Assembly: GCA_965371855.1 (NCBI GenBank) | Contig: CBDUZZ010000004.1 | Span: forward strand, 36,210 to 100,209 | From: JAADEM01 sp965371855 | GTDB taxonomy: Bacteria > Bacteroidota > Bacteroidia > Bacteroidales > Marinilabiliaceae | Direction of reading: 5' to 3' | Length of the DNA stretch: 64,000 bases | Part shown: piece after piece, positions 1 through 9,367 of the stretch | Position numbering within the stretch: the first letter of the stretch is position 1 | Layout of the letters: every line of letters starts with the position of its first letter | Translations under genes and position numbers: made by a program | The notes under the pieces: generated by a model | The model's database searches: none | What the model saw: the letters and a program-made list of their open reading frames with translations, nothing else | What the model was told of the DNA's origin: nothing

Positions 1-551
1 TAAATGGGCTTCATTACATTGAATTAGACAAAAAGGAGAGTGCTTATAAATGCATATCTAATTGTCTTGATCGTAACCCCGCATATATTCCGGCAATGGT
101 TGAACATGCCCGGCTGGAATGGAACCTAAACAATAAAATAAAAAAAGCTTTTAATGAGTTCAATGAAGTGATTGAGATGGACTCACTTAACGGTGATGCT
201 TACTACGAAAGAGCCAGACTTTCATTACAATACTCTAGTAATAGAGAATTAGCATTCGAAGACCTTAATCGTGCAATATATCTTGATCCTTCATTACCCG
301 GGGTTTTTTCATTAAGAGGAGTAATGAAATTATCAAATCAGGACTTCTTAAGTGCTATTAACGATTTCACTAAAGCTATAGGGTACGACAAGAATGATGT
401 TCATGCTTATTTTAACAGGGGTATTGCACATTTCAATATTGGAATGAAAAAAAATGCCTGCAAAGATTGGCAAAAGGCTGGAGATCTGGGAAATTACTCC
501 GCATTTAAATATATCTCAAGATATTGTTCCAAATCAGGAATACAACGGTAA
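1..551 (+). CDS. TPR-repeat protein, C-terminal part (5' end outside the window)
   Basis: The reading frame is open from base 3 to the TAA at 549-551, so the gene starts upstream of the window; the first internal ATG (position 96) lies inside a helical repeat and is not a credible start. About 180 residues are visible. They form tandem 34-residue tetratricopeptide units with the usual spacing of small and aromatic residues (AYYERARLSL, GVFSLRGVMKL, HAYFNRGIAHF), ending in the common closing motif ACKDWQKAGDLG. TPR arrays are protein-protein interaction scaffolds, so no enzymatic role can be assigned. No signal peptide or partner domain is visible because the N-terminus is missing. It converges on the dehydratase gene at 584. 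Confidence 0.85.
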   Translation, partial: NGLHYIELDKKESAYKCISNCLDRNPAYIPAMVEHARLEWNLNNKIKKAFNEFNEVIEMDSLNGDAYYERARLSLQYSSNRELAFEDLNRAIYLDPSLPGVFSLRGVMKLSNQDFLSAINDFTKAIGYDKNDVHAYFNRGIAHFNIGMKKNACKDWQKAGDLGNYSAFKYISRYCSKSGIQR

Positions 552-583
552 AAGCTGTCAGACACACACCAATATCTTATTAC

Positions 584-1525
584 CTAAAAAGGTAGTTTGT
601 TCAGGTCAACATTTCCCCCTGAAATAACAATAGCTATTTTCTTGCCTCTGAAAACATCATGATTTTCCATAACTACAGATAGAGGCACAGCAGATGAAGG
701 TTCAATAATAATCTTCATTCTTTCCCAAACAAGACGCATGGCTTTAATTATATTTTCCTCCGTAGCAGTATAAATACCATCAACATATTTTCTTATTATT
801 TCAAAATTTAATTCCCCTAACGAAGTCAATAACCCATCTGCAATAGTCACAGGATTTTCCGAAGGAATCAACACACCACTGTTAAATGATTGAAAAGCAT
901 CATCTGCTCCTAATGGTTCAGCACCATAAACTTTTGTGACAGGAGAGACACTTTTAACAGCAATTGCCGTGCCGCTTAGTAAACCTCCTCCCCCAACAGG
1001 AGTCATTATAATATCAGGTTCATATAACTCTTCAAGAATCTCCAATGCAGCAGTTCCTTGTCCACAAATCACGTTAAAATTATTATACGGATGTATCACA
1101 GATGCGGCTGTTTTTTCAACAACTTCTTTTAATGTTGATTCTCGTGCCTTTAATGTAGGTTCACAAAATGTTATCTCAGCTCCATAACCTGCAACAGCCC
1201 TCTTCTTTATTTCAGGGGCATTCTCAGGCATTACAATAAATGCTTTTATACCTCTTATTTGTGCTGCTAAGGCTAATGCCGCAGCATGATTGCCTGATGA
1301 GTGCGTAGCTACACCATTTTTAATTATACTATCCGGCAAACTAAACACCGCATTGCACGCACCCCGAAACTTAAATGCTCCCGCTTTTTGAAAATTTTCA
1401 CATTTAAAAAACAGTTCAGCATCAACAATTGAATTGATAGCACGGGATGTAAGAATTGGAGTATGATGAATGTAGTTCTTTATTCTATCTCTCGCTTCCT
1501 TTATATCTGATAATTTGGGAATCAT
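584..1525 (-). CDS. PLP-dependent threonine/serine dehydratase (TdcB / serine racemase type)
   Basis: Fold-type II PLP enzyme, expected to deaminate threonine or serine to the 2-oxo acid, or to racemise serine. The Schiff-base lysine sits in AFKFRGA (Lys52 from the chosen start), the substrate loop is SSGNHA, and the phosphate-binding glycine run is PVGGGGLLSG near residue 170. There is no C-terminal ACT domain, so this is the short catabolic/racemase form rather than biosynthetic feedback-inhibited IlvA. The frame extends seven codons upstream (to 1546), but those codons lie inside the hppA terminator hairpin. The ATG at 1523-1525 (MIPKLSD) is therefore preferred. Dehydratase and racemase activities cannot be separated from sequence alone. 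Confidence 0.88.
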   Translation of the reverse strand: MIPKLSDIKEARDRIKNYIHHTPILTSRAINSIVDAELFFKCENFQKAGAFKFRGACNAVFSLPDSIIKNGVATHSSGNHAAALALAAQIRGIKAFIVMPENAPEIKKRAVAGYGAEITFCEPTLKARESTLKEVVEKTAASVIHPYNNFNVICGQGTAALEILEELYEPDIIMTPVGGGGLLSGTAIAVKSVSPVTKVYGAEPLGADDAFQSFNSGVLIPSENPVTIADGLLTSLGELNFEIIRKYVDGIYTATEENIIKAMRLVWERMKIIIEPSSAVPLSVVMENHDVFRGKKIAIVISGGNVDLNKLPF

Positions 1526-1530
1526 TATAT

Positions 1531-1568
1531 AAAAAATCCCTCCCATCTTATAATTTTGATGAGAGGGA
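1531..1568 (-). terminator. Rho-independent terminator of hppA
   Basis: An 11-bp stem with one mismatch (1537-1547 with 1558-1568; arms TCCCTCCCATC and GATGAGAGGGA) is followed on the minus strand by a run of six T (1536-1531). It lies 16 bases after the hppA stop and just upstream of the dehydratase start. Confidence 0.75.
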
Positions 1569-1583
1569 TTAAATTAAATTTTT

Positions 1584-3869
1584 TTATAGTATTGAATAAA
1601 CAACAGTTAATCCGGCCATAACAACCGAAACCATGGTCATTAATTTAATAAGTATATTCAGTGATGGACCTGAAGTATCTTTTAGAGGGTCACCAACGGT
1701 ATCCCCTATTACAGCAGCTTTATGAACCTCACTGCCTTTGCCTCCCAAATTTCCTTTTTCTATGTATTTTTTAGCATTATCCCATGCTCCACCTGAGTTA
1801 TTCAACATGCTTGCCAGAGTAAATCCTGTTACAAGACCTCCAACCAACAACCCTACAACACCTGCAACACCCATAACAACACCCACAATAACAGGTACCG
1901 TAATAGCGAACAGTGAAGGGACAAGCATCTCTTGTTGAGCTCCTCGTGTTGAAATTTCTACACATCTTGCATAGTCAGGTGTTCCTGAACCATCCATAAT
2001 ACCCTTGATTGTCTTAAACTGATGCCTTACCTCATCAACCATAGCACCGGCAGCACGTCCGACAGCTTTCATTGTCATCGCACTAAAAACAAAAGCCATC
2101 ATTGAACCAAAGAATAATCCACCCAATAACAACGGATTAAACACTGATAAGTCATAAGCTATTACAAAATCCTGGATGGAGGCATCTGCAAGTTTAATGG
2201 CCGTTTGCCCCTGTTCCAACATAGGAACATCATTGTTATAAAACAAAGTATTCCCAATTTGTTTAAATCCGTCACCATCACTTGCTACACGTCCAAGCCA
2301 CAACCTTACCTCTTCCATGTAAGCCGCTAACAGAGCCATTGCCGTTAAAGCAGCTGACCCTATTGCAAATCCTTTGCCTGTTGCGGCAGTGGTGTTTCCA
2401 AGCATATCAAGAGCATCCGTTCTCTCCCGAACCTCTTTAGGCAGTTTAGCCATCTCAGCATTTCCACCCGCATTATCGGCAATTGGGCCAAAAGCATCTG
2501 TAGCAAGTGTTATCCCTAATGTAGATAACATCCCAACTGCCGCAAAGCCAATTCCGTATACACCCATAGAGAAATTTGTGAAACCGCCGGCAAAACCATA
2601 AGAACCAATTATTCCCAATACAATGGTTACAACCGGAATCCATGTAGAATACATTCCAACAGCTAACCCATCAATGATAAGAGTTGCCGGCCCTTGTTGA
2701 GCCTGTTTGGCAATGCCCTTTGTAGGACTATACTCATCCGAAGTAAAGAATTCTGTTCCTTGACCTATTATTACACCAGCTGCCAAACCAACTGCAACAG
2801 AACCAAAAATGCCCCAGCTGATCCAATCTATGTAAGCCATTCCCGCAACAGCTACAAGTATAAAAACTGAACTGCCACCTGTACCTAACAATAAAGCATT
2901 TAGCAGAGTCTTTTGAGTGGCTGATTCTTTAGTTCGTACTAAATAGATTCCCAAAATTGATAAAATAATACCCATAGCAGCAACGAACATCGGAGCCGTT
3001 ACAGCCTTAACCGGATCGACACCTGCAATCAATGGCAATGCAGCTCCCAGCGCGGCTGTAGCTAATATTGACCCTGCATACGATTCATACAGGTCTGCAC
3101 CCATTCCGGCCACATCACCTACGTTATCACCCACATTATCGGCAATAGTAGCAGGATTTCTTGGGTCGTCTTCAGGTATTCCGGCCTCAACCTTACCTAC
3201 AAGGTCGGCTCCAACATCAGCAGCTTTAGTAAAAATACCGCCACCTACTCTTGCAAACAGAGCCTGAGTGGATGCACCCATACCGAATGTTAACATTGTT
3301 GCCGTAATTTCAATCAGTTTAGTGTGGTCTGTTGTACCCGCATGAACAAAGGTTAACCCAAGAAATTCCATCCCGTTCTGCATATGTTCGGGTGTATATA
3401 CCCAGTTATTCAATATCAACCACCATAAAGCTATGTCTAAAAGACCGAACCCAACAACCACAAGTCCCATAACAGCCCCACTACGGAATGCTATCTTCAA
3501 CCCTCTGTTTAATGATTGAGAAGCCCCATGTGCAGTTCGGGCTGATGCATAGGTTGCTGTACGCATACCCAAATATCCGCATAACCCTGAAAAAAATCCT
3601 CCGGTTAAAAAAGCGACCGGCACAAACGGGTTTTGAATGCCAAGATATGCCATTCCTAACAGTATGATAACAAGAACACCAAAAACAATCCCAACAACTT
3701 TGTATTGACGTGTAAGGTAAGCCATTGCACCATCCCTGACATGCTGGGCAATCTCTTTCATCTTGTCTGTTCCCTCCGAATTTTTCATCATGGAACGGAA
3801 AAATATCCATGCAAATAACAGTGCTAATACTGAAGCTGCCGGAATAAGTAAGAAAATAAAATCATTCAT
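1584..3869 (-). CDS. hppA: Membrane-bound cation-translocating pyrophosphatase (K+-dependent class)
   Basis: Hydrolyses cytosolic pyrophosphate and pumps Na+ and/or H+ across the inner membrane. The 761 residues fit the family, with about 16 hydrophobic segments. The family signature is clear around residues 215-255: DVGADLVGKVEAGIPEDD followed by the repeated NVGDNVGD Mg-PPi site. A second acidic site near the C-terminus reads GDTVGDPLKDTSGPSLNIL. The motif GNTTAATGKG (about residue 490) carries Ala where K+-independent enzymes have Lys, which places it in the K+-dependent subfamily. That group holds the Na+ pumps and the Na+/H+ dual pumps; the ion cannot be decided here. It is a single-gene unit ending at the hairpin at 1537-1568. 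Confidence 0.97.
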   Translation of the reverse strand: MNDFIFLLIPAASVLALLFAWIFFRSMMKNSEGTDKMKEIAQHVRDGAMAYLTRQYKVVGIVFGVLVIILLGMAYLGIQNPFVPVAFLTGGFFSGLCGYLGMRTATYASARTAHGASQSLNRGLKIAFRSGAVMGLVVVGFGLLDIALWWLILNNWVYTPEHMQNGMEFLGLTFVHAGTTDHTKLIEITATMLTFGMGASTQALFARVGGGIFTKAADVGADLVGKVEAGIPEDDPRNPATIADNVGDNVGDVAGMGADLYESYAGSILATAALGAALPLIAGVDPVKAVTAPMFVAAMGIILSILGIYLVRTKESATQKTLLNALLLGTGGSSVFILVAVAGMAYIDWISWGIFGSVAVGLAAGVIIGQGTEFFTSDEYSPTKGIAKQAQQGPATLIIDGLAVGMYSTWIPVVTIVLGIIGSYGFAGGFTNFSMGVYGIGFAAVGMLSTLGITLATDAFGPIADNAGGNAEMAKLPKEVRERTDALDMLGNTTAATGKGFAIGSAALTAMALLAAYMEEVRLWLGRVASDGDGFKQIGNTLFYNNDVPMLEQGQTAIKLADASIQDFVIAYDLSVFNPLLLGGLFFGSMMAFVFSAMTMKAVGRAAGAMVDEVRHQFKTIKGIMDGSGTPDYARCVEISTRGAQQEMLVPSLFAITVPVIVGVVMGVAGVVGLLVGGLVTGFTLASMLNNSGGAWDNAKKYIEKGNLGGKGSEVHKAAVIGDTVGDPLKDTSGPSLNILIKLMTMVSVVMAGLTVVYSIL

Positions 3870-3958
3870 AAAAACTTATTTAAGATTATTAATAATAAAA
3901 ACTTATTTAAAAATTTATAGAATTGGCTAAGATAGGAATTTTGTTAATAAATATTATT

Positions 3959-5413
3959 TTAAACATTTAACTGAATTTTACTATCTGCATTTTTCAATCC
4001 CCTAACCCCGGTAGTACCACCACCGTTTAAGGTTATATCAACAGGTTTGTTTGTTTTCCATGAGCCTGCAGTAAAATCAGGAACATCAATACTGTTTGAA
4101 CGATTTGCCACCGACCACTCACTTAACGGAGATATTGAACTCCATAATGCAGCATCATAAACATCCTGATCCAAAGGCAATCCGTTTCTCAGGCAATCAA
4201 TCAGTCTCCAGTCCATCATAAAATCCATTCCTCCATGACCACCGACCTGTTTTGCCATATCACCAACTCTTTTCACAATCTCAGGTGTATATTTTTTCTC
4301 CAGTTCTTTCATCTCCTCTGCTTTCATCCAACCATGTCCATGAGATATTTTTGCAGGTGATGGCCATTTTCGTGCCATTGCTTTTGTTCCGCTAATCAGG
4401 TGTATCCGCGAGTAAGGCCTGGTACTGGTAACATCGTGTTGAATCATAATGGTACGTCCTTTGTTCGTTTTCACAACCGAAGTATTCATATTGCCCCTGA
4501 ATTCCTTTCCAACAAAAGGTTTGTAAAATGAATCTTCCGCCGCCAGCTCTTTTGCTTTCTCTGCCATCTGGAAATCTGCTGATGCCATGGATACCAGATA
4601 ATCCATTTTATCCCCTCTGTTAATATTCATAACCTGACACACAGGGCCTAATCCATGAGTAGGATATATATTTCCATTTCTGTAGTTTTCTTTTAGTCTC
4701 CACATATCCACATAGCCTTTTTTATTAAAATTCAGCCCCAGCAGATTATGAATATACGCACCTTCACCATGAACTATTTCACCAAAAAATCCCTGGCGAG
4801 CCATATTTAATGTCAATAATTCAAAAAAGTCATAGCAACAATTTTCGAGCATCATACAGTGCTTCTTTGTTCTTTCAGATGTCTCTACCAATTGCCAGGC
4901 TTCATCAATAGTTTTAGCAGCAGGAACCTCAACAGCCACATGTTTGTTATGTTCCATTGCATAAACAGCCATTGGTGTATGCAATGCCCATGGTGTTGCA
5001 ATGTATATAAGATCAATATCCGGATCTTCGCACATCTTTTTCCAGGCATCTTCGCTGCCGGCAAATGATTTTGCTTTGGGAAGCCCTTTCTTCTCAAGTC
5101 TCCCCTGCATTCTTTCCACCCTGTCAGGAAACTTATCGCCAAGTGCCATTATTTCAACTCCCTCGATATGTGACATACGTTCAACGGCTCCCGGCCCTCT
5201 CATTCCCAAGCCAATAAAACCGACTCTTACTCTGTCAATCTTTGGAGCAGCATAGCCACACATATTAAAACGTTGGGAATGCTTTTTCGAGGACAATGAT
5301 TTGTTCTCACCACTCTTGCTATTATTGGAAGACGTACACCCCGGCAGTCCTGTAGCAATAACTCCTGCTCCAAGGGCTGCTTTCTTTAAAAAATCTCTTC
5401 TATTAGAACTCAT
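3959..5413 (-). CDS. Gfo/Idh/MocA-family glycosidase, GH109 type (alpha-N-acetylgalactosaminidase-like)
   Basis: The first 30 residues form a twin-arginine-like leader (NRRDFLKKAALGAG) running into a hydrophobic stretch and a possible lipobox (GLPGC), so the protein is probably exported folded and may be lipid-anchored. A Rossmann NAD site follows (VRVGFIGLGMRGPG, about residues 62-75), then a C-terminal domain with NIYPTHGLGP, GHGGMDFMMDWRLID and DVYDAALWSSISPLSEWS. These blocks match my recollection of the GH109 enzyme NagA of Elizabethkingia, which uses tightly bound NAD+ to cleave alpha-GalNAc. Other family members act on other sugars, so the substrate is inferred. Length (484 aa) is normal for the family. 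It is monocistronic. Confidence 0.85.
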   Translation of the reverse strand: MSSNRRDFLKKAALGAGVIATGLPGCTSSNNSKSGENKSLSSKKHSQRFNMCGYAAPKIDRVRVGFIGLGMRGPGAVERMSHIEGVEIMALGDKFPDRVERMQGRLEKKGLPKAKSFAGSEDAWKKMCEDPDIDLIYIATPWALHTPMAVYAMEHNKHVAVEVPAAKTIDEAWQLVETSERTKKHCMMLENCCYDFFELLTLNMARQGFFGEIVHGEGAYIHNLLGLNFNKKGYVDMWRLKENYRNGNIYPTHGLGPVCQVMNINRGDKMDYLVSMASADFQMAEKAKELAAEDSFYKPFVGKEFRGNMNTSVVKTNKGRTIMIQHDVTSTRPYSRIHLISGTKAMARKWPSPAKISHGHGWMKAEEMKELEKKYTPEIVKRVGDMAKQVGGHGGMDFMMDWRLIDCLRNGLPLDQDVYDAALWSSISPLSEWSVANRSNSIDVPDFTAGSWKTNKPVDITLNGGGTTGVRGLKNADSKIQLNV

Positions 5414-5552
5414 GATGTAAATTTATATAGTATAATGTTAAAAATATCTCTTGTCAAAGGGATGTAAATATATCACAAAAAAATAATAGTTTCCTTAAAA
5501 TATGACACAAAACATAACAGTTCATCTGTTGAATTACCAACACGTTCAAAAA

Positions 5553-5584
5553 TTGAAATTAAATCTATCTTTTTACTACTTTTG
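5553..5584 (+). promoter_or_regulatory. Bacteroidota-type sigma-A promoter for ribF
   Basis: A -7 element TACTTTTG (5577-5584) matches TAnnTTTG exactly. TTG at 5553-5555 lies 21 bases upstream as the -33 element. The predicted start of transcription, about 5591, is 23 bases before the GTG start of ribF. Confidence 0.6.
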
Positions 5585-5613
5585 ATGTCTGTAACAAAAC
5601 ATAAAATATTAAG

Positions 5614-6555
5614 GTGAAAGTTTATTCCGGACTAAAGAATTTCTCGTCTCAAAATCCTGTTGTGACCATAGGAATGTTTGACGGACTGCATGCAGGTCAT
5701 CGTGTTTTATTGCACAAGGTTATTGAAAAAGCAAAGACCTTAAACGGTGAATCTGTTATTATATCATTCTGGCCTCACCCGCGTATTGTCTTAAATAAAG
5801 ATGCTGAAAAACTTAGATTCTTAACTTCTTTAGAAGAAAAGACACGACTTTTTAGTGAAACAGGAATTGACCATCTGGTTCTTATTCCTTTCACTAAGAA
5901 TTTAGCCGGTTTATCAGCAAAAATGTTTATAAAAGAGATTCTTGTTGACGGAATAAAATTAAATCATTTAGTTGTAGGGTATGACCACCGATTTGGAAAA
6001 GACCGAAAGAACAGTTTTGAAGAGTATAAAAAATATGCTGATGAGTTTGGGTTCACTATTTCAAATATTAAACCTGTTGAAATAGGTGGTTTGCATACCA
6101 GCTCTTCTTCCATCAGAAAACTACTGTTAAACGGAGAAATACAAAAAGCAAACAAACTGTTAAGCTACAAATACCTTTTAACAGGCAGGGTTGTAGGTGG
6201 GATGAAGCTGGGCAGGAAGCTTGGATACCCAACAGCAAATATTGAATTGCAGGAATCTCAAAAACTTGTGCCTCCCGATGGAGTATATGCATGTATAGTT
6301 ACCATTATTGGAGAAAAACATGGAGGAATGCTTAATATAGGATATAGACCTACCTTTAACAATCAACAAAAACTACGCTCGATTGAGGTTCACATTCTGG
6401 AGTTTTACAGAGATGTATACTCAGAGGAAATCTCTATTGAATTTATCGACAGAATACGAGATGAAAAAAAATTCAGCGATGTGGAAAAATTAAAGTGTCA
6501 ACTTAAAGAAGACGAAAAGGTAGTAAGAGGAGTATTAAAGAATTTTGGATTATAA
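5614..6555 (+). CDS. ribF: Bifunctional riboflavin kinase / FAD synthetase
   Basis: Converts riboflavin to FMN and then FAD in the cytoplasm. The N-terminal adenylyltransferase domain has the nucleotidyl-transferase motif GMFDGLHAGHR (residues 20-30) and the SSSIRKLL block near 170. The C-terminal kinase domain begins at YLLTGRVVGGMKLGRKLGYPTAN. The 313-aa length is standard. Translation starts at GTG (5614-5616), because no ATG precedes the conserved GMFDG block. A consensus promoter lies just upstream. Confidence 0.96.
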   Translation: MKVYSGLKNFSSQNPVVTIGMFDGLHAGHRVLLHKVIEKAKTLNGESVIISFWPHPRIVLNKDAEKLRFLTSLEEKTRLFSETGIDHLVLIPFTKNLAGLSAKMFIKEILVDGIKLNHLVVGYDHRFGKDRKNSFEEYKKYADEFGFTISNIKPVEIGGLHTSSSSIRKLLLNGEIQKANKLLSYKYLLTGRVVGGMKLGRKLGYPTANIELQESQKLVPPDGVYACIVTIIGEKHGGMLNIGYRPTFNNQQKLRSIEVHILEFYRDVYSEEISIEFIDRIRDEKKFSDVEKLKCQLKEDEKVVRGVLKNFGL

Positions 6556-6588
6556 ATAACTCTTACAATATATAGAGCCGCATTTTTC

Positions 6589-6619
6589 TTGTCAGTATCA
6601 TAATCGTTTTATATTTTTG
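6589..6619 (+). promoter_or_regulatory. Bacteroidota-type sigma-A promoter for ahcY
   Basis: The -7 element TATTTTTG (6612-6619) matches TAnnTTTG, with TTG at 6589-6591 spaced 20 bases upstream. It sits 23 bases before the ahcY ATG, in the gap after ribF. Confidence 0.6.
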
Positions 6620-6642
6620 CACCTCACTTTAAATAAAAAATA

Positions 6643-8067
6643 ATGGCAGAAGGATTAACAAATTCGCTTCCATACAAAATCAAAGATTTAAGCTTAGCTG
6701 ATTTTGGAAGAAAAGAGATTGTACTTGCAGAGAAAGAGATGCCCGGATTAATGGCATTACGTTACAAATATGGTAATGAAAAGCCGTTAAAAGGTGCCCG
6801 TATCATGGGGTCATTACACATGACAATCCAAACAGCCGTACTAATTGAGACTTTGGTTGAACTGGGTGCAACAGTAAGATGGTGCAGTTGTAATATATAT
6901 AGCACACAGGATCATGCTGCTGCTGCAATAGCAAAGATCGGAGTTCCTGTTTATGCGTGGAAAGGTGAAACACTGGAAGAGTACTGGTGGTGTACCGAAA
7001 GAGCTCTGGACTTTGGTGATGGCAAAGGCCCTGACATGATTGTTGATGATGGCGGTGATGCTACCATGATGATTATAAAGGGTGCTCAGGCAGAAAAAGA
7101 CGCTTCAATTCATGACCTTGATTACAGCCAAGAGCCTGAAGATGTTAGAGAATTAATGTCACGTCTGAAAGAAGAATTCAACAAAAACAACTTACGCTGG
7201 CAGAAAGCAGCTTCAATATTAAAGGGAGTAAGCGAAGAGACAACAACAGGAGTACACCGTTTGTATCAAATGATGGAAAGAGGAGAGTTGCCATTCCCTG
7301 CCATTAATGTTAACGATTCTGTCACTAAATCAAAATTCGATAACCTGTACGGATGCCGCGAAAGCCTTGCTGACGGGATAAAACGTGGAACAGATGTAAT
7401 GGTTGCCGGTAAAACAGTTGTAGTTTGCGGATATGGTGACGTAGGAAAAGGCTGTGCTCAAAGCATGCGTGGTTTTGGTGCAAGAGTTCTTGTTACTGAG
7501 ATTGACCCTATTTGTGCTTTGCAGGCTGCCATGGAAGGATATGAGGTAACAACGGTAGAAGATGCATTGCCTGAAGGTGATATTTATATTACATCAACCG
7601 GAAACAAAGATGTGATCACAATCGATCATATGAAAAATATGAAAGACCAGTCAATCGTTTGTAATATTGGTCATTTCGATAATGAGATTCAGGTTGAACA
7701 ATTGGAAAAATACGAAGGAATAAAAGAGCTGAATATTAAACCACAAGTTGATAAGTTTACCTTTCCTGATGGTCATGATATAATTCTTTTGTCCCGTGGT
7801 CGTTTAGTTAACCTGGGTAATGCAACAGGTCATCCAAGTTTTGTTATGAGTAACTCATTTACTAACCAAACACTTGCACAACTGGAGCTTTGGCAAAAGG
7901 ATTATAAAATTGGTGTTTATACCTTACCAAAAGAGCTTGATGAAGAGGTTGCCAGATTACACATAGGCAAATTAGGCGTTAAGCTGACAAAGCTTTCTCA
8001 AGAACAGGCCGAATATATTGGAGTAAAACAAACCGGACCTTTTAAACCGGATAGTTACAGATATTAA
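6643..8067 (+). CDS. ahcY: S-adenosylhomocysteine hydrolase
   Basis: Cleaves S-adenosylhomocysteine to adenosine and homocysteine, completing the methyl cycle and relieving product inhibition of methyltransferases. The N-terminal substrate domain has GARIMGSLHMTIQTAV and the active-site block SCNIYSTQDHAAAA. The NAD-binding domain has VVCGYGDVGKGCAQSM near residues 262-277, and the C-terminus ends in the conserved KPDSYRY. The 474-aa length includes the roughly 40-residue insert typical of many bacterial enzymes. Its product homocysteine connects to the convergent metY-hom pair downstream. Confidence 0.98.
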   Translation: MAEGLTNSLPYKIKDLSLADFGRKEIVLAEKEMPGLMALRYKYGNEKPLKGARIMGSLHMTIQTAVLIETLVELGATVRWCSCNIYSTQDHAAAAIAKIGVPVYAWKGETLEEYWWCTERALDFGDGKGPDMIVDDGGDATMMIIKGAQAEKDASIHDLDYSQEPEDVRELMSRLKEEFNKNNLRWQKAASILKGVSEETTTGVHRLYQMMERGELPFPAINVNDSVTKSKFDNLYGCRESLADGIKRGTDVMVAGKTVVVCGYGDVGKGCAQSMRGFGARVLVTEIDPICALQAAMEGYEVTTVEDALPEGDIYITSTGNKDVITIDHMKNMKDQSIVCNIGHFDNEIQVEQLEKYEGIKELNIKPQVDKFTFPDGHDIILLSRGRLVNLGNATGHPSFVMSNSFTNQTLAQLELWQKDYKIGVYTLPKELDEEVARLHIGKLGVKLTKLSQEQAEYIGVKQTGPFKPDSYRY

Positions 8068-8093
8068 TACAAAACAGGATATACTATCTCATG

Positions 8094-9290
8094 TTAATAA
8101 TTTAAAGCCTTTCCTGTAAGTGCTATAAATATGTCCATCTCACGCAACTCATCATTTATGTCAATTAAACTGGATAGTTTTATAAAGCCTATTTTATAGT
8201 TATACTCAGGGCCGTTATACTCTTCTGATATCGAATCAAATTTAAAACTCTCCAATACAGACGGATCGCTATACCTAAGGTAAATCTCAACTGCTCCGCT
8301 TCTGAAATAATTGAACTTTTTAAAATAATTCAGTTTTTTATACTCATATTTATAATCATGGGCTAGAGCTGTAATATCTGATAATACTGCCGAGCTTGTG
8401 GGATGCCCGCCTGCTCCCTTGCCAAACATAAACTGCTTATCGTATGCTTTACCCTTAACAACAACACCATTAAACTCTTCTTCAACACTATAAATATACT
8501 TGTCGCGCCCTACAAACCGGGGCAAAACAAACAGGGTAATATCCTGATCTTTCAACCGCTCTACCTGTCCAACAAGTTTTATCTTAAACCTTTTTTCACG
8601 GGCATAATTTATATCAAACTCACTGATGTTAGAGATTCCATAAGTAAGTACATCTTCCGGTTTAACAATGATTCCAAAGCTGTGTAGCGTAATAATTATC
8701 AGTTTATACAATGAATCATAGCCCTCTACATCAAACGAAGGATCACTCTCAGCAAAACCTAAATCCTGCGCCTCTTTCAAAGCATCTTCATACGACTGAT
8801 TGTGGTCAAAAACATTTGACAAAATATAATTTGACGAGCCATTAAGGATTCCGGTAACCGACAGTAACAGATCGTTATCATAATACTCTTCCAGCGATCG
8901 GATTACAGGAATGCTTCCACAGGCAGAAGCCTCGTACAGTAAAGAAACATTATTCTCCTTCTGCAATCTTACCATCTCTTCAAGGTGTTCAGCCAACATC
9001 TTTTTGTTTGCAGAAACAACATGCTTTCCTTTCTGTAATGCTTTTTTTACAATCCTATAGGCATCTTCAGAATTATCAATAAGTTCAACAACAATATTTA
9101 TTTCCGGATCTTCAAGTATATCATCCGGATTGTAATAAAACATTGAATCAGGCAAGTTTCGTCGTTTTTTCTCCTTAACAACAATCTTGTCTATAGTAGC
9201 ATCAAAAGCCGGTGTTGACTGCAACACATCATACAATCCCTGACCTACTACGCCATATCCAAAAAGTCCTATCTTCAATTTATCCTTCAT
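8094..9290 (-). CDS. hom: Homoserine dehydrogenase (monofunctional)
   Basis: Reduces aspartate semialdehyde to homoserine. The N-terminal Rossmann site is IGLFGYGVVGQGL. The catalytic domain shows SANKKMLAEHL, ACGSIPVIRSLEEYY, GILNGSSNYIL and DPSFDVEGYDSLYKL, which carry the substrate-binding and catalytic residues. It is fused neither to aspartokinase nor to an ACT domain at full strength: the last ~90 residues after the core are divergent and do not read as a clear ACT fold. The start lies 77 bases after the metY stop on the same strand. The pair is therefore probably cotranscribed from the metY promoter, dedicating homoserine to methionine. Confidence 0.93.
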   Translation of the reverse strand: MKDKLKIGLFGYGVVGQGLYDVLQSTPAFDATIDKIVVKEKKRRNLPDSMFYYNPDDILEDPEINIVVELIDNSEDAYRIVKKALQKGKHVVSANKKMLAEHLEEMVRLQKENNVSLLYEASACGSIPVIRSLEEYYDNDLLLSVTGILNGSSNYILSNVFDHNQSYEDALKEAQDLGFAESDPSFDVEGYDSLYKLIIITLHSFGIIVKPEDVLTYGISNISEFDINYAREKRFKIKLVGQVERLKDQDITLFVLPRFVGRDKYIYSVEEEFNGVVVKGKAYDKQFMFGKGAGGHPTSSAVLSDITALAHDYKYEYKKLNYFKKFNYFRSGAVEIYLRYSDPSVLESFKFDSISEEYNGPEYNYKIGFIKLSSLIDINDELREMDIFIALTGKALNY

Positions 9291-9367
9291 CGTAAAACCA
9301 TTTAAACCACAAAATTAATCGGATGAAATTAATTAGCCTGATTATTCATGAATTAATCAGATAAAAA

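Noticed and set aside
5414..5613. FMN riboswitch upstream of ribF
   Set aside because: No RFN-element sequence blocks; the promoter lies close to the start codon.
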